A stretch of DNA of 64,000 bases from Lanius collurio (taxonomy: Eukaryota > Chordata > Aves > Passeriformes > Laniidae). Positions 48,991 through 61,016 of the stretch are shown here, in pieces (within the stretch, counting starts at the first letter, position 1; each line of letters starts with the position of its first letter). The notes below the pieces were generated by a model, which did not search any database, had not been told where the DNA came from, and saw only the letters and a list, made by a program, of their open reading frames with translations. The position numbers and the translations under genes were made by a program. The DNA lies in NCBI GenBank assembly GCA_020086605.1, contig JACBWW010000020.1, positions 11,242,424 through 11,306,423 on the forward strand. Reading direction: 5' to 3'.

Positions 48991-50930
48991 CCCATTATAG
49001 TGAATCATTTCTTCTTGTATTATTTTCCTATCTTGGATTCAAAAGCCAATACTAAACTTACAGTCATTATATATTTTAAGTCAATAGTTCAAACATGAAA
49101 CATCAATCAGGTCCCTTTCGTAAGCAATTCAATAACTCCTCATTAGAAAAATACAGAAGGAAAAAAATTAGGGGCACTCTCATTCACTTTTGTTAAATCA
49201 GGTTGAATTCTACATTGAAATTATCTATTGATAGCTTATACTGCTCTGCAATGGTTTGATTTATTCACCACTATCATTGTGACCCAGTTCAAATTCTTGT
49301 ATTCAGAAGAAACACATAAGAGAAAGTACTTTCCTTGCAACATACAAATTAATTTAGCAATTGAAAGAAATAATAGATCCATTAAATGAAAAGTGTTTGG
49401 CAATTAGCATTGCATTATACATGATAGAGTTTTATTTTTATTTGACTGAATTGTCTACATTCTGTTAGGGTCTTAAATTGTCTTTGTCTCTGTTGAATGA
49501 TCTCTCACTGGTGTCAGGAAAAACTTCTCAGCTCTCTCCTGGTCACAGAATAAAGTTAGCCACATCGATGATCACATCAGCCACACATTTATCTTCCTGC
49601 TCAAAGCTGCTATGATCAGAAGAACTGCTTGAGAGGAAGCACTGAGTAGCTTCGATTACATGGTTTGTTTTACCTTACAATTTCCCTTCCCCCAGTCCTA
49701 ACAAAACAGCTGATCCTCTCTTTCCATTGACATTTGTTTTACTGATTTTTTATCCAGCATTAGTCATAAATTCCTGGTAAAGCAGCATTCCACAACGCCC
49801 TATCTTTCACATCCTTCTCCCAAGTATTCCACTGTCTATAAAGTCTGATAGTTTCAGGACTTTGTTTATTCCAGTTTATTCCCAGGTCAGTTTTGGCCAG
49901 TCAATTTTCCCCTTCTATGATCTGTGAGTTTCTCATGTTATCATCTTTGAAGTTTAATTTATGGTTAGCAACAAGTTTCCCCACTATATTAAAGTCTAAA
50001 TATAAGTGTTTGCCTGCACATCAAGTGAATGGAAGAAAGCTAGAAGAAAACTCAGACATTTTACCTGAGAATTAGGTAAAATCTACCTCAGCTTCCCTAC
50101 TTACCTTCTGCCTTACTGATTTGGTTCCCATCACTGTGGCATTGCAGCTCCCCTTACACTGCTTCAGTCTGTCTGTCCATGTATGGAAAGCTACTTCTTT
50201 TTCTGTGTCAGATGCAGCTCTTCTTCCATTTTTACAGTGCTTGTGAGAATTGAGCTTTCCATTTGAAATAAACATAGTGAATATTCTGAAATTATCATGA
50301 ATAGAAAATCATTTGCTATAGCTCATTTTATTTCTCACTCCTCAGTGAAAAGAGGTATTTCAATTATATTTCTGTCTTTTTCATTAACACTTCATGCTTT
50401 TGTCTACATGAGTTTCCATCTGAAGACCACAGGATTTCACATTTTTCCTTCAGAAGTTCTCAGCTAGTTTCCTGAAATATCCCATTTTTAGTCCTGATAA
50501 ATCCATTAACATTTCTATTTAACCTACTCCCCATTGCTCAAATGTGAGGTCAAATATTATTTGTTGTCACCCTAACTGAGGATCTGAATAATCTAATCAA
50601 ACTAGAGGAAATGGTTATCCTGAGTCCAACTACCCCTTTTTTCTCAAGTTACTCTACCTGTTCCAGAAGCCCTCAAAGACCTGGGACAGTCGAGGTGGCT
50701 CTGCCCAAGCAAATGGGGCACCAGAACTGAGCAAATTGTCAGCAGACTCAGGACTCAGCAATGTGAGGAAGGTCAGTGTCCACAGAGCGAGCTCCCGGCT
50801 CTCCCCTGTCTGGAGTTCTCATGTAAGCTACCAGTTTTCTCCTGGCTGAAGTCTGGAAGCTGATCAAGAGCCGTCTCAACAGAGGGAAAGGCACAATGCC
50901 TGGCTGTGCTGTGACTCCCACAGTTGCTAT
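48991..50930. other. AT-rich DNA, slightly GC-richer after 50.6 kb
   Basis: No gene. From about 50690 composition rises ('ggacagtcgaggtggctctg'), leading into the dispersed repeat at 50931. It may be a decayed retroelement that I cannot name. Confidence 0.5.
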
Positions 50931-51034
50931 GACTCAGCCACAGTCATTCAGAGACCTTCACTTCAAAAAAGTAGGACAGTGGTCATTTGGCCCCCAGCGT
51001 GCTGTTCATACAAGCTGAAACCAGCTCAGGCAGG
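50931..51034. repeat. Dispersed repeat, copy 1
   Basis: Aligns with 55826-55922: both have 'cc(a)nagtcatt', 'gagancttcac', 'ggtcattt' and 'gctga/taaaccanctcagg' in the same order, with a small length difference. Probably a fragment of an avian retroelement, possibly LTR-derived; the family and strand are unknown. Confidence 0.6.
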
Positions 51035-51330
51035 ATAAAATAGCATCATCTCAGAATGTAACTCAATCCATTCTTATTCTTAGAACCCTCTATTTACATG
51101 TTTGGTTATATCTTAAAGATGGAACTACTAAAGATAAGACTGCTGCACTGCTCACCTATATCAAATGTGTCTATCACTAATTAACATGGTATAAACTGAC
51201 ACGGATTTTATATGAGATACTAAAGTGTTGTTTTTACCATGTGGAAGAGAAACTGCATTAATCCATGGTACTCAGTTCATCAAAACAAATGTATCCATAT
51301 TCATAACTCATTTTTTTTACTTCTTGTGAT

Positions 51331-51370
51331 TCCTTCCAGCCTGACCAACTCTACGATTGTGATTCTGTGA
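51331..51370 (+). mobile_element. CR1 LINE, extreme 3' tail
   Basis: Only about 40 bp: 'ccttccagcctgaccaactc', then 'tacgattgtgattctgtga'. It matches the end of plus-strand CR1 copies. This is extreme 5' truncation, or the leftover of a deletion. Confidence 0.7.
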
Positions 51371-54300
51371 CTTTCAGCATAGACTTTCTCAGATTCATTA
51401 TCCGAAATGTCTGGGTAAGAAACTCATGTCTTGAAATTCAATGATTTCAAGGAGTTGAGACATAAATATTACTAGATGCCTGAAATATGGGTACAAATAT
51501 GATTAAAATAGAAGAAAAGGAGATCTAGTGCATGAACCATTATTCTAGACTGGACCTGTCTTAATATGATCTGCAAGTTTTTGGAATAAAGCTGCTATTT
51601 CTGTTACGTCTGTGGTGGGTGGATGCACTTCTCAAACAAAACATTTGCTAAACATCTAGATTTTCAAATCTATTATTTATATTCTGACCTGAAAAAGAAG
51701 ACTCTGAAATAAGAAACCAGGTAAGAACTATGAAATCTTTTGATAGAAGACTTCTATCCAGACAGCTATTTTCTGATCTTTGCTCATCCTGACTCTAGGC
51801 TCCACATATCTATTCTGTTCTCAGTCACAAAATTCTCAAGCTTCAAAAAGACTTCTTTGAAGCAAGCCTTTGAGATAACTAGAATAACTAACTTTGAGGT
51901 GGTTATTTGGTCACTGAAGAGAGAAAAGTGGTCACATTCTTTTTCTTATGCCTTCTTTTTCTTTAGTCTGTTAGTATTTCAAAGCTTGAAATGCTGTTCT
52001 TTTTGTAACTCACTGAGTGAAAGATTCATGGCTTTCATTTGAATGATATCATTAGTCATATAAAAGAAAAGTGACTAAGACAAAAAGAGAGAGAGTTTCA
52101 TGGGGAATAAAAAGTCATTATATCCTAGTCACAAAGTTTTCTAATCCAAAAGAGTACCTAGAGTACCCTACAGAAACGCTTGTGAAATGCTAAGCCCAAT
52201 CAAATCTCCCCATGGTTGTCCTTTGAATTCTTTATTTCTGGCTTCTGTTGCATGCATATTTAATCAGACTCCTCACTTCTGTATCTGCAAAGGAAATTTT
52301 AAATATAATAAGCTCTATAGAAATGAAAAGCACCCATTAATTCACTTCCAAAGCTGATGATTAAATTTTCAGAAAATACCTTATTTGAAATGGAATTGAT
52401 CATAATATTCTCCTATCAAAAAGATTCAGGATCACCATCTTATGCCACAAAACAACATATTGCAGCCAGTATCTAGATATTTAATTGATTATTTCAGTTT
52501 TATCTAAATATTTACTAAATATTTTACTTAGTTTTAATAAATACTAATTTTCCTATGAAGCTTACTCATTATCATGTGTAGCTGGCCTAAAAAGGTAATA
52601 ATAATACAGAAGGTATAAACTAGACTTTTAATACCAAAGTAATTTAAAAATAACTATCTACCTTCATCACTAGAGTGTTTTGCAGACCAGAGTCCTCATG
52701 AAGTCTTCATGTATGTATCCTTGGGCAGTCTTTATGGTATTTGAAACAAATTAAAAGGGAAGCTGAATAACACTTCTTATCATTCACAGAAACTTGAATA
52801 TTTCTGAGATTCTTCAAGGAATCAAATGGACCATGGTCTGTTGGTTTTCTTTCTTTAGACTTGCACTAAAATCTATCTCTCCAGGTTCTGAGAAATCCTT
52901 ATAAAACATATCTCCCATCAAATCCCTTATTTTCCTAAGTGGAGTTGGAGTGTGACAGGCTAGTGCTGTTTGTGCTGTTTTTCTTAGGTATTTTGCCTTT
53001 TAGCTACATACTTATTCAAGATAAGAAGAGAAATTTCCACTGTCTTCAGCAGTTTAGAAATTTAACTGAAGGGATAGACCCATATGTAATATTTCTCTGA
53101 CCATGTTGTCACAAATGTAAGGGCAGATTTCCATGTATGCCAATTTCCACGCACATCACAAGGTAACACATTTTAAATGAAGAAGGTGGTAATACCCTGG
53201 TTGTGGAGAGGAGTGGATAGAAATGTCTCAGTTTTGTGGACAGATTGGCCTACCCTTTATGACCTTCACAATTCAAGATTTGAAAACAACATTTAAGTTT
53301 CTTGCAGATGACAAATCGTATAGCTACATAAAAAGGAAGGGGACAAAGACATGATTTACCTTAGATAAAACAGCCTTTTTAGCAAAGATTTACTGATATT
53401 AGAAGAATTTGCAGTAATACTTCCTATTATTATGAATTCATTCACTAACATTCTAAATTATACCAATTGTCTGTGTTTCAGTTTATTGGCACACTTCAGC
53501 TTTCTACTAAAGGACTTTTCTGCTTAGCTTAGGTTGTCATGAATTTATTTCATAAGATGACAAGTGTTCATTAACTGGAATTGTTTTTATATAGGAGAAG
53601 GAAGTCTTGTAAATTGTACACTGTACCTTGGTAGACATTAAATATGGTTATTATTATATTTATTTTATTTTAATTTTTTTAACCAAATTCCATTGCTATG
53701 TAAAGAATGAGCTAGACTCTTGAAAAATACATTGCTTTATATCAAACAGTCCATGCATTTCATGGACCCTTTATATTTTACAGAGGAAGACACTATTAAC
53801 CACTCTATCAAGTCAGCAGAGCAGACATCTAGGATTGTCTCCAACACAGGAATATAATAATAGGCTATCCCTAGCTTGTGTAATGATTTTTAGTAAATAA
53901 TTTCAATTCCTCTCAGGTTTTTGTAATAGTGGAGTAATGATGCTCAAATTTTTGCAAAGAGTTTAGGTATTCACATGTGCGGGCACACACACACAAACAT
54001 ACAGAGGAAACAAAGGAAATAAATAAAGTATCAAAATGTTTTTATGTACAGGAAACTATTTTTGCCTTAGCATAAAGTAAAATTTTTTTTTTTTTGTTAG
54101 TAAATCAAATACACCTACTGAAAACAACTTCAGTCATTCATTATTAGCTAATTGTATTGTATGGGTACACTGTTTTCTTCCATATGAATCAGGAAGGGAT
54201 TGTTTTTCAAAGTACCTGTTATATTGCCCTTTTCTATTTCCTTTTAAAAAGCACAAAATTTCAAAGATAACATGCAGATTATGTTTATGTATATTCTATC

Positions 54301-55825
54301 AAGAAAAGTTAAATACTTGTCTTCCCCATATTTTTTCTCTTCTTTAGGTTTGACAGCGATGAAAACCAAATATTTCTTCTTTTTGGTGCTGCTTAGAAAA
54401 CAGAAAATATATAAAGATATTTCTGTACTTTTTTTTTTTTTGTTAGAATATATTATAATTCCCGCAAATACTGATTCAACTAGTTTTATCTTAACTATAT
54501 AGCACTCTAATGAATTAAAAATATTCTATACAGCATCACACAACCAATTTGAAATACTTTTTTTTTAGATTTGATCAGTTGAAAAACCATGTAGACCTGA
54601 AGACAATGAAGAACAAAGCCTCAGCAGTATTGATAACAAGACTGCCTTAAACTAGCAGAGTCAGTGTTAGTGAGAACAATATTTGTCAAACTACCATCAC
54701 AAGACCAAGACAGCAATTTCCATAGGAAATTATTTTCTGTGTTAGGTATATTGTATATTCTCTTTCAGTTAAGCAGTCTGCCCTTTTTCAGAAATCCAAA
54801 TTAATGTAAATGAAAATAGTATTTTTTTTTATATAGACCATCTGTTTAATATTTATCATAGACTGCTTTATTCAGCACCCATGGAAATCATTCACAGTCA
54901 CTGTTCAAGTCAGTGACAGATGCAATTAAGACTTGTGATCTATGGATGTCTACATTCTTAGTGGAGAATGGAAGTAAAAAATAATTTAAGTAATATTAAT
55001 AAATTTATAATCAAGGCTGAAAGATATTGTTTATCATTTGATCTTATTCCCATCTGTCCTAGTTATGCATTTCAGGATCTGTGCAATCTATACACCTGCT
55101 GCTTGTTCTTTACTATGAAAATTTAACAGATTATAACTGACACACTTGCAGGCTTGGTATTAAACCTGTGCAATTTTCCGTCAAACTGTGGCAATAATTT
55201 TAATTCTATATTCATAAGAGTTGTTTACATTAAAAAATTTCCTTATTAATATTTTATTAAGTCCTCATATTTTAGTACACTTATTTTGCCTTTTAGCACT
55301 ATTCTTTTTCTCTAATTTTTATTCTACTCAAGTACTACAAATTTACAAAAGTATAAGTTAGTTACTGGTCATAGGACTATGGACACTGTGTAACTCTCAT
55401 CTACAAGTTCTATTTTTTTTCAAATTAAAAACTTATTTTCGCCTTGAAAATACCACTAAGCTTGCATAACAGCCACCTTCTATAGCTTCCAGAATCTTTC
55501 TGTGCTGTGTTTTTTCCAGATACTGTTTGATTGTGAAGTTGTTGCTGGAAGAACTTCTCCTGCCATTAAATATTTACAGTGTAGACAAACAATTGTCACC
55601 ATGGCAAAGGCATAGCTGATGTCATGTTGTGCAGGAGGGTGCTTGACACGGTCTATCTTTATGATATGTGATATCACCTTTGTTCTAGACTTACAGAGGC
55701 ATCTGATATTTCCATAATGGAGTACTGAAATAAACGTAGAGGAAACACTGTATTACTGAAATCTGTAATCATTTGTTGGTACAGAGTTAATATTACCAGT
55801 CTCTGGTGGTTGTATTGGTTTCTCA
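51371..55825. other. AT-rich DNA, no gene or known repeat
   Basis: About 4.4 kb of AT-rich sequence with short CA and T runs (for example 53985-53997 and 54080-54096). The open frames are short and random. Confidence 0.55.
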
Positions 55826-55922
55826 GACTTGGCCATAGTCATTGAGAGAGCTTCACCTCTAACAGGTGGTCATTTGCTGCCAGCCTGTTGCTCAAACAAG
55901 CTAAAACCAACTCAGGCCCGGG
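55826..55922. repeat. Dispersed repeat, copy 2
   Basis: Second copy of the repeat at 50931-51034: 'cttggccatagtcattgaga', 'caggtggtcatttgctgcca', then 'agctaaaaccaactcaggcc'. A perfect hairpin lies 35 bp further on. Confidence 0.6.
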
Positions 55923-55957
55923 CAAGCCCTGACACTGCACTCTGAGTTGTGTACAAA

Positions 55958-55980
55958 GCCATCAATTTGCTATTGATGGC
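55958..55980. repeat. Perfect 9 bp hairpin
   Basis: 'gccatcaat' pairs with 'attgatggc' across the loop 'ttgct'. It lies just right of the dispersed repeat and may mark its true end. Confidence 0.75.
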
Positions 55981-56491
55981 AACCTATTTGCTTCCATTTG
56001 TCTTACAATCATTCTTTTTTCATTGTAAATTGTTTAAATAAGAGTCAGCTGTGAGACATTTCCAAAGGAAAATTTATATTTTTTAACCTGTCCCCTTTCT
56101 GTCTCTTCTCTAGCATTTAAGAATCTCATTGCTTGAATTAGATGGTCAGTCCTGAGAACATTCCAAAAATTGCTGCTTGCATATGCAACTGTGATAAAAG
56201 CAGGCTTATTTTTTCATACTTTTTAATGTTGTCATAAGTACATGAAATAGGTTTTTTTTGATGTGTTGCATATGTAGAAGTATATTGATACAGGATTAAC
56301 GAGACAGCTCGGGATCTTGCAAACACTTTTGCACTTAAATAGCTCAGTTGGCTTAAATGAGACTAATCTATTACTGCCCCTGCCCAGCTCTGTGGGGTCC
56401 CACGTGCCCCCACTGACACACAGGTGGGTTCAGTATCACAGTCGGTAGCAAAGAGTCGAGAGGGGCATTTGTGTGCGTTCCAGCAGGAGCA

Positions 56492-56497
56492 TTTATT
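56492..56497 (-). terminator. Poly(A) signal of LTR
   Basis: Minus-strand AATAAA at the R position of the LTR. Confidence 0.55.
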
Positions 56498-56555
56498 GCT
56501 TCTGCACTGCCAAAGGTTGCAGAGGCAAATACCAACACCATCCCAAAGCTCACAG

Positions 56556-56563
56556 CTTTATCC
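56556..56563 (-). promoter_or_regulatory. TATA-like box of LTR
   Basis: Minus-strand GGATAAAG about 60 bp upstream of AATAAA. The same spacing is seen in the LTR at 8043. Confidence 0.5.
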
Positions 56564-56793
56564 AGGGGCTGGGAAAAGGCAGGACCAGGGAACTGGGACC
56601 GATGGGGAAGCTCTGGGGGAGTGACGAGGGGTAGAGGCCGACAGCCAACGGGGGAATCCGAACGGGGATAGATAAACATAACAGAACAATGCAGCCTGGG
56701 AGACACTTCTTTCCCTCATCATGACCAATAAGTCTCTCACCAAGAGGAAGAGCTCCCTCTGTCCCTTGTGCCACAGGCCAATTGGCCACCACA

Positions 56794-57488
56794 CTAATCA
56801 GCTCTGTAAAGTAATTCACAACCATAACTCTTTTATTTGCAGGAATACACTCTACATTTAAATGTATAATCAAATACTTCTGTTGGATGATCCCTAATGG
56901 TCAAATGCCTCAGGAATTCTTGTCTGGATTACCTTTTCAAGTGCTTATTGAAGAATACAGCTCAGGAGCATATCTGTTCTTAAATTAAATGACTTTTTCA
57001 TCAAGAACAAATGGCCTACAACATCTTGATTTGAAGCCTCCTTATTTTCGTAGTACAACAGGACCATGCAAAATAGAATAAAATAGGCTATCTCATTCAG
57101 AGATGTCATGAACACTGACATTCTCACCAGGTGTTAAAAAGCTTTTTTAGAAAATACAACTTCTTAAATGTTGCCTACTTACAACCTGATCTTGGGTGTT
57201 GCTTGCAATTCTGAATCAAATGCATGATCTAAATTAAATAATTTGAAATTAGGAAGAAAACAAATACAGTTGTCTGAAAATATTTTCTGTGAAACAGAAC
57301 ATTTCATGTAAGCCAATTTCAATTTGCTTTAGAAAAATAATTTCAAATATAGCAGGGTATTAATAAAATTGTTGCTTTTAAACCATTATAAGAAAGTTTA
57401 TAGTAATTAAAATGAAAATATCTTGTAATTGTTAAGCTGAAGTAAAATAAAAACATTACTTTTAGACAGAGATCTAAATGGATAGTGG
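56794..57488. other. AT-rich DNA, nothing recognised
   Basis: No gene or repeat seen. Confidence 0.55.
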
Positions 57489-57630
57489 AATCACAGAATC
57501 AGAATCACAGAATCACCAGACTGTAAGAGACCTCTAAGATCTTCGAGTCCAAACCACACCCTAACACCTCAACTAAACCATGGCACCGAATGCCACATCC
57601 AATCTTTTGTTAAACACATCCAGGGATGGT
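57489..57630 (-). mobile_element. CR1 LINE, 3' tail
   Basis: In reverse complement it is the CR1 3' end: a doubled 'aatcacagaatc' terminus, 'gagacctctaagatcttcga', 'actaaaccatggcaccgaat' and 'catccagggatggt'. It is truncated at 57630. The doubled terminus reflects the short repeats at CR1 3' ends. Confidence 0.93.
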
Positions 57631-58140
57631 TATGGGAAGTTATAAGTTGTTCTGTTCTGTGACAGCAAAAGGTTCAACTTCATGAATCAAGTGTTTTGTT
57701 CAATTTTTTTCACTCTTATGAAAGAAGTCATTTTTCCAGTTTCAGTTTTATTATAAAGACCGTATCTACCTTCAGTACATTACTTCAAAGTTGTTAATAT
57801 GATACTCCTCTCAGTGAATTGTGGTAATGCAGTAAATAAAACCCCCAAAATATCAATTTTTCATGGAAATAATTAATATTTTGTTCATATTACTTTATTG
57901 TACTACCATTGAGAGATCTGAAATATAAATTAGAGAACATCTCAGCCAAAATTTTAATCTTGGCTATAAAAAAAATTAGTAATAATTCTTACAGGCTTTT
58001 CAGCAATTTCATGGTTTTCAAATATATAATTCAATAGAACATTGCAGTTCCTCCCCTTATCTTCTTCTCCTTCCAGGCAAATAACAATGTATTAATACCA
58101 TGTGAACTGCAACAATTACATTTCGTACCGTTGTTAACTC

Positions 58141-58167
58141 TGTTAGAGATCTGCATGATCTCTAACA
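58141..58167. repeat. Perfect 11 bp hairpin
   Basis: 'tgttagagatc' pairs exactly with 'gatctctaaca' across 'tgcat'. It is outside any recognised element. Confidence 0.8.
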
Positions 58168-60338
58168 TAATAGATTAGAGAATGGTGATATTTAAATTCT
58201 GCAGTAGTCTTATGTAGTGTCTTAATCAATTATTGTAATTTGTAAAGGATTTAAAAATAAATCCACAATTACATTGGACTATGTATTGAACTTTGAAGTT
58301 TACATTAAAAAAAATCATAAATAGACAGAAAGCTTTGACCAACTAAACCTTTGTTACTAATGATATGTAAAGTATCTATGCAGCTTTGATAGAAAAATAA
58401 GTCTAACTCCATTATACACTGGGTCAGCAGCTATTTCCTCTCCCTTTTAGCAACATTTCTGAAGCTTAAATAATGTAGATAGTGTTCCTACCTACATTCC
58501 TAGTGCTTCCAAAGACAAAAAAAGTGTATCTTGAAATTATTTGCATTTTTTGACCTATCTACATAAAATCCATATTTAGGAGTTCTTCTTTAAAACAAAA
58601 TTACCTCTGAAGATTTTCAATACCCATTTTCCATATACATTTCATTTCTCTTTTTATTTGTGGGCCAGGGAGGGGAGAAGGGAGAAACCACTGAGAGTTA
58701 TTGACTGAAACTTTAAGTTAAATTTAAAACACTTACAATTCTTTATGAAAATCAATCATCTTGAATATATGTTTCTCTTAAACATTTTGTACTGTGGAGT
58801 AAATTATTTTCTCTAGCAATGATATTAAACACAGGTCTCTGAAGACAGACTTTTAAGTGAGTATGCAGGTTACAGCCAATCTAAAATGTATTTTGATCTT
58901 GAGTAAAGAATGAAATATAAGGACGGATGAGATTTGTTCAACACTTCTGAGACTTGTACTGTTCAGTTGCTGTCTATAAGAGCACCTCTGAGAAATGAAG
59001 CTCTTAAAATTTAAGCAGTTATCACTATGGTGTATCAGCTTTTTAGGATGGTAGTATTTCATGAATAACATTTTTCTAGGTGTTTGGCCAGATGTTGCTC
59101 TTTCTTTCATGTGACTCTGCTGATTTAAATACAAAAGTCATCTATTCCACCACTTAATGCAACTGGGGAAAAAAATAAATTGTTGCTCTGCAAGTTCTCT
59201 TAGTCCAGAGATCAGCATCCTCTACTCTGAAGGGAGTTTGAATTTCAACCTAGCAAAAAATAATTAGAAAGAAAAGATTGTTGCCATTTGAACAATAGAA
59301 TGTCAAAATTTGCCATATTAACATTATTCTAAAATATTCAACCCTGAAGCAGTTCTAGTGAACTTTAAATATGCTGAATAGGAGATGTAAGAGACCAGGT
59401 GGGCTTCCAGCAGCAGGAGGCAATACAAGAGAAAAACAATCAGAAACTTAAAATGTATAGTTTAGGATATTTTCTACGGAGATTTTTTTACAACTCTCTG
59501 AAGTCAGCACCTGCAATTTTCTCCTCTTCAGCATTTACTGAAACTTCTGCAGAGCTAGTAAAGGTAATTATTTTATTTGAAATTCTTCCACAATCTCTAG
59601 TGCTCTTGCTGTTATGTTATCAGTTCTGCCACTCAGCTCTCCTGCTAAGGAGTCTTGTTTATTAGGCAGAAAGAAAGATAGTGCTTCTAAAGTTAAACCT
59701 AAGAACACCCTCACTGTGGTACAGTATTTTGTATATTTATTTCTTTAGGGTTTTTTTTAAGCGAGTTCTCTTCAGTATTATTAATTATTAAATATTGAGA
59801 GCTGTGAATGTTGTTAATGTGTTTGTCATAACATAAACATTATGGAAAATGAAGAAGGGCCTGTCAGTGAGGTGTTATAGACCAATACAAGGTATATGTA
59901 TATAGTGATATGAAAACATTTTAATTTTCTCCACTTGTATGAATGAAGGGAAACAAAGCTGCAATAGATGTTTAAAGATCTTTCCTTGGTCGTGAAAACA
60001 GAATCAACTTCCTCCCAATAGAAATATAACACAAGAAAGGAATAATCTTCATTTTTGCTTTAAAATTATTATAATGTAATAATCCAGAGATGTAAGAATA
60101 GAGTCAGACAAAACAAAATAAACTCCTGAGATAATAATCCATACTTTTCAGCAAAATGCTCCTTTTTCAAAGTAAAGAACATTCTGCTTGAATCCTTTCA
60201 AGTCTATCTGGACAATATACTGGGAACCATCCAATATTGAAGGACAAAAGATCTTTTCTAATTCTATTGTATTCCTTTCTGAATGAGGATTCAGGTTAAG
60301 CACCTCCAAATGTTTGTGATTCTGTAAAAGTAACAGGA

Positions 60339-60391
60339 ATTCTACACTCTTTCAAAAAATGTAGAATTCTCATTCTACATTCTTTCAAAAA
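60339..60391. repeat. Local 20 bp direct duplication with hairpin
   Basis: 'attctacactctttcaaaaa' (60339-60358) recurs with one change at 60372-60391. Between and overlapping them, 'aatgtagaat' and 'attctacatt' form a perfect 10 bp stem with loop 'tctc' (60358-60381). Confidence 0.8.
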
Positions 60392-60419
60392 GAATGGCAT
60401 CCATTTTTCAATGCATTTC

Positions 60420-60545
60420 ATTGACTGCTCATCCAGCCCTAATTTCAGTGGCTTTTTGATGAGGATGTTATGGAAGTTGGTGTCAAAGACCTTCCTGAAA
60501 TCTGGCTAGTCAGAATCCACTGCTCTCTACAAGTCTGGGCATTTC
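60420..60545 (-). mobile_element. CR1 LINE, internal fragment
   Basis: In reverse complement it is a reverse-transcriptase-region piece: 'ttggtgtcaaagaccttcct' followed by 'gaaatctggctagtcagaat'. It has no 3' tail and abuts the 3' end of a second CR1 at 60546, so the two are separate insertions or a rearrangement. Confidence 0.75.
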
Positions 60546-60688
60546 ATCATAGAATCCTTTAGGTGGGAAAAGACCATCAAGATAATCAAGTCCAGCCTAC
60601 CACTGCCGAGTCCACAAATAGACTATGTTCCTAAGTGGAACATCCATGCTTTTTTCTAAGAGCTCCAGGGATGGTGTTTCAAGCACAG
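60546..60688 (-). mobile_element. CR1 LINE, 3' end, left side of an interrupted copy
   Basis: CR1 3' terminus in reverse complement ('atcatagaatcctttaggtg', then 'agctccagggatggtgtttc'). It breaks at about 60690, and CR1 sequence from further upstream in the same element resumes at about 61775. The part that normally lies between is missing, so insertion of the foreign block was accompanied by a deletion. Confidence 0.88.
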
Positions 60689-60694
60689 GTGGAG

Positions 60695-61016
60695 TGGGGG
60701 GGAAGGGGGAGGAGGAGGAGGAGGATGAGGACGAGGACGAGAACGAGGACAAGGAGAAGGACGAGGAGGAGGAGGAGGACAATGAGGACGAGGACGAGGA
60801 GGACAATGAGGATGAGGACGAGGAGGACAATGAGGACGAGGACGAGGAGGACGAGGAGGACGAGGAGGACGAGGAGGACAAGGAGGAGGAGGACGAGGAG
60901 GAGGAGGAGGACGAGGACGAGGAGGACGAGGAGGACGAGGAGGACGAGGATGAGGAGGAGGAGGATAAGGAGGAGGAGGAGGATGAGGAGGAGGAGGAGG
61001 AGGACGAGGAGGATGA
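60695..61016. repeat. GAGGAC / GAGGAG-type expanded simple repeat
   Basis: About 320 bp in which the plus strand is almost entirely G, A and periodic C or T, built from 3 and 6 bp units such as GAG GAC and GAG GAT. Because these units create few stops, long frames open on several frames: acidic E/D on plus (60625-61167), R/T on plus, S-rich and L/V-rich on minus. None is a credible protein. The tract sits where the sister element at 24434-24467 has only a 34 bp purine-rich stretch, so it arose by expansion of that stretch. Confidence 0.95.

Larger units (their letters stand above)
56368..56793 (-). mobile_element. Solo ERV LTR, GC-rich
   Basis: On the minus strand it begins TGTGGTGGCCAATTGG. 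It has a TATA-like GGATAAAG (56556-56563) and AATAAA (56492-56497) about 60 bp later. The 7 bp 'actaatc' occurs at 56362-56368 and 56793-56799, so 'ctaat' is a likely 5 bp target duplication. With those edges the inner end reads TAATAG rather than CA, which would be a mutated terminus. The core layout resembles that of the 8043-8602 LTR. The overlapping frames at 56371-56873 are artefacts. Confidence 0.8.
57631..60419. other. AT-rich DNA with two small structured sites
   Basis: No gene. The hairpin at 58141-58167 and the local duplication at 60339-60391 are listed separately. Confidence 0.55.
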
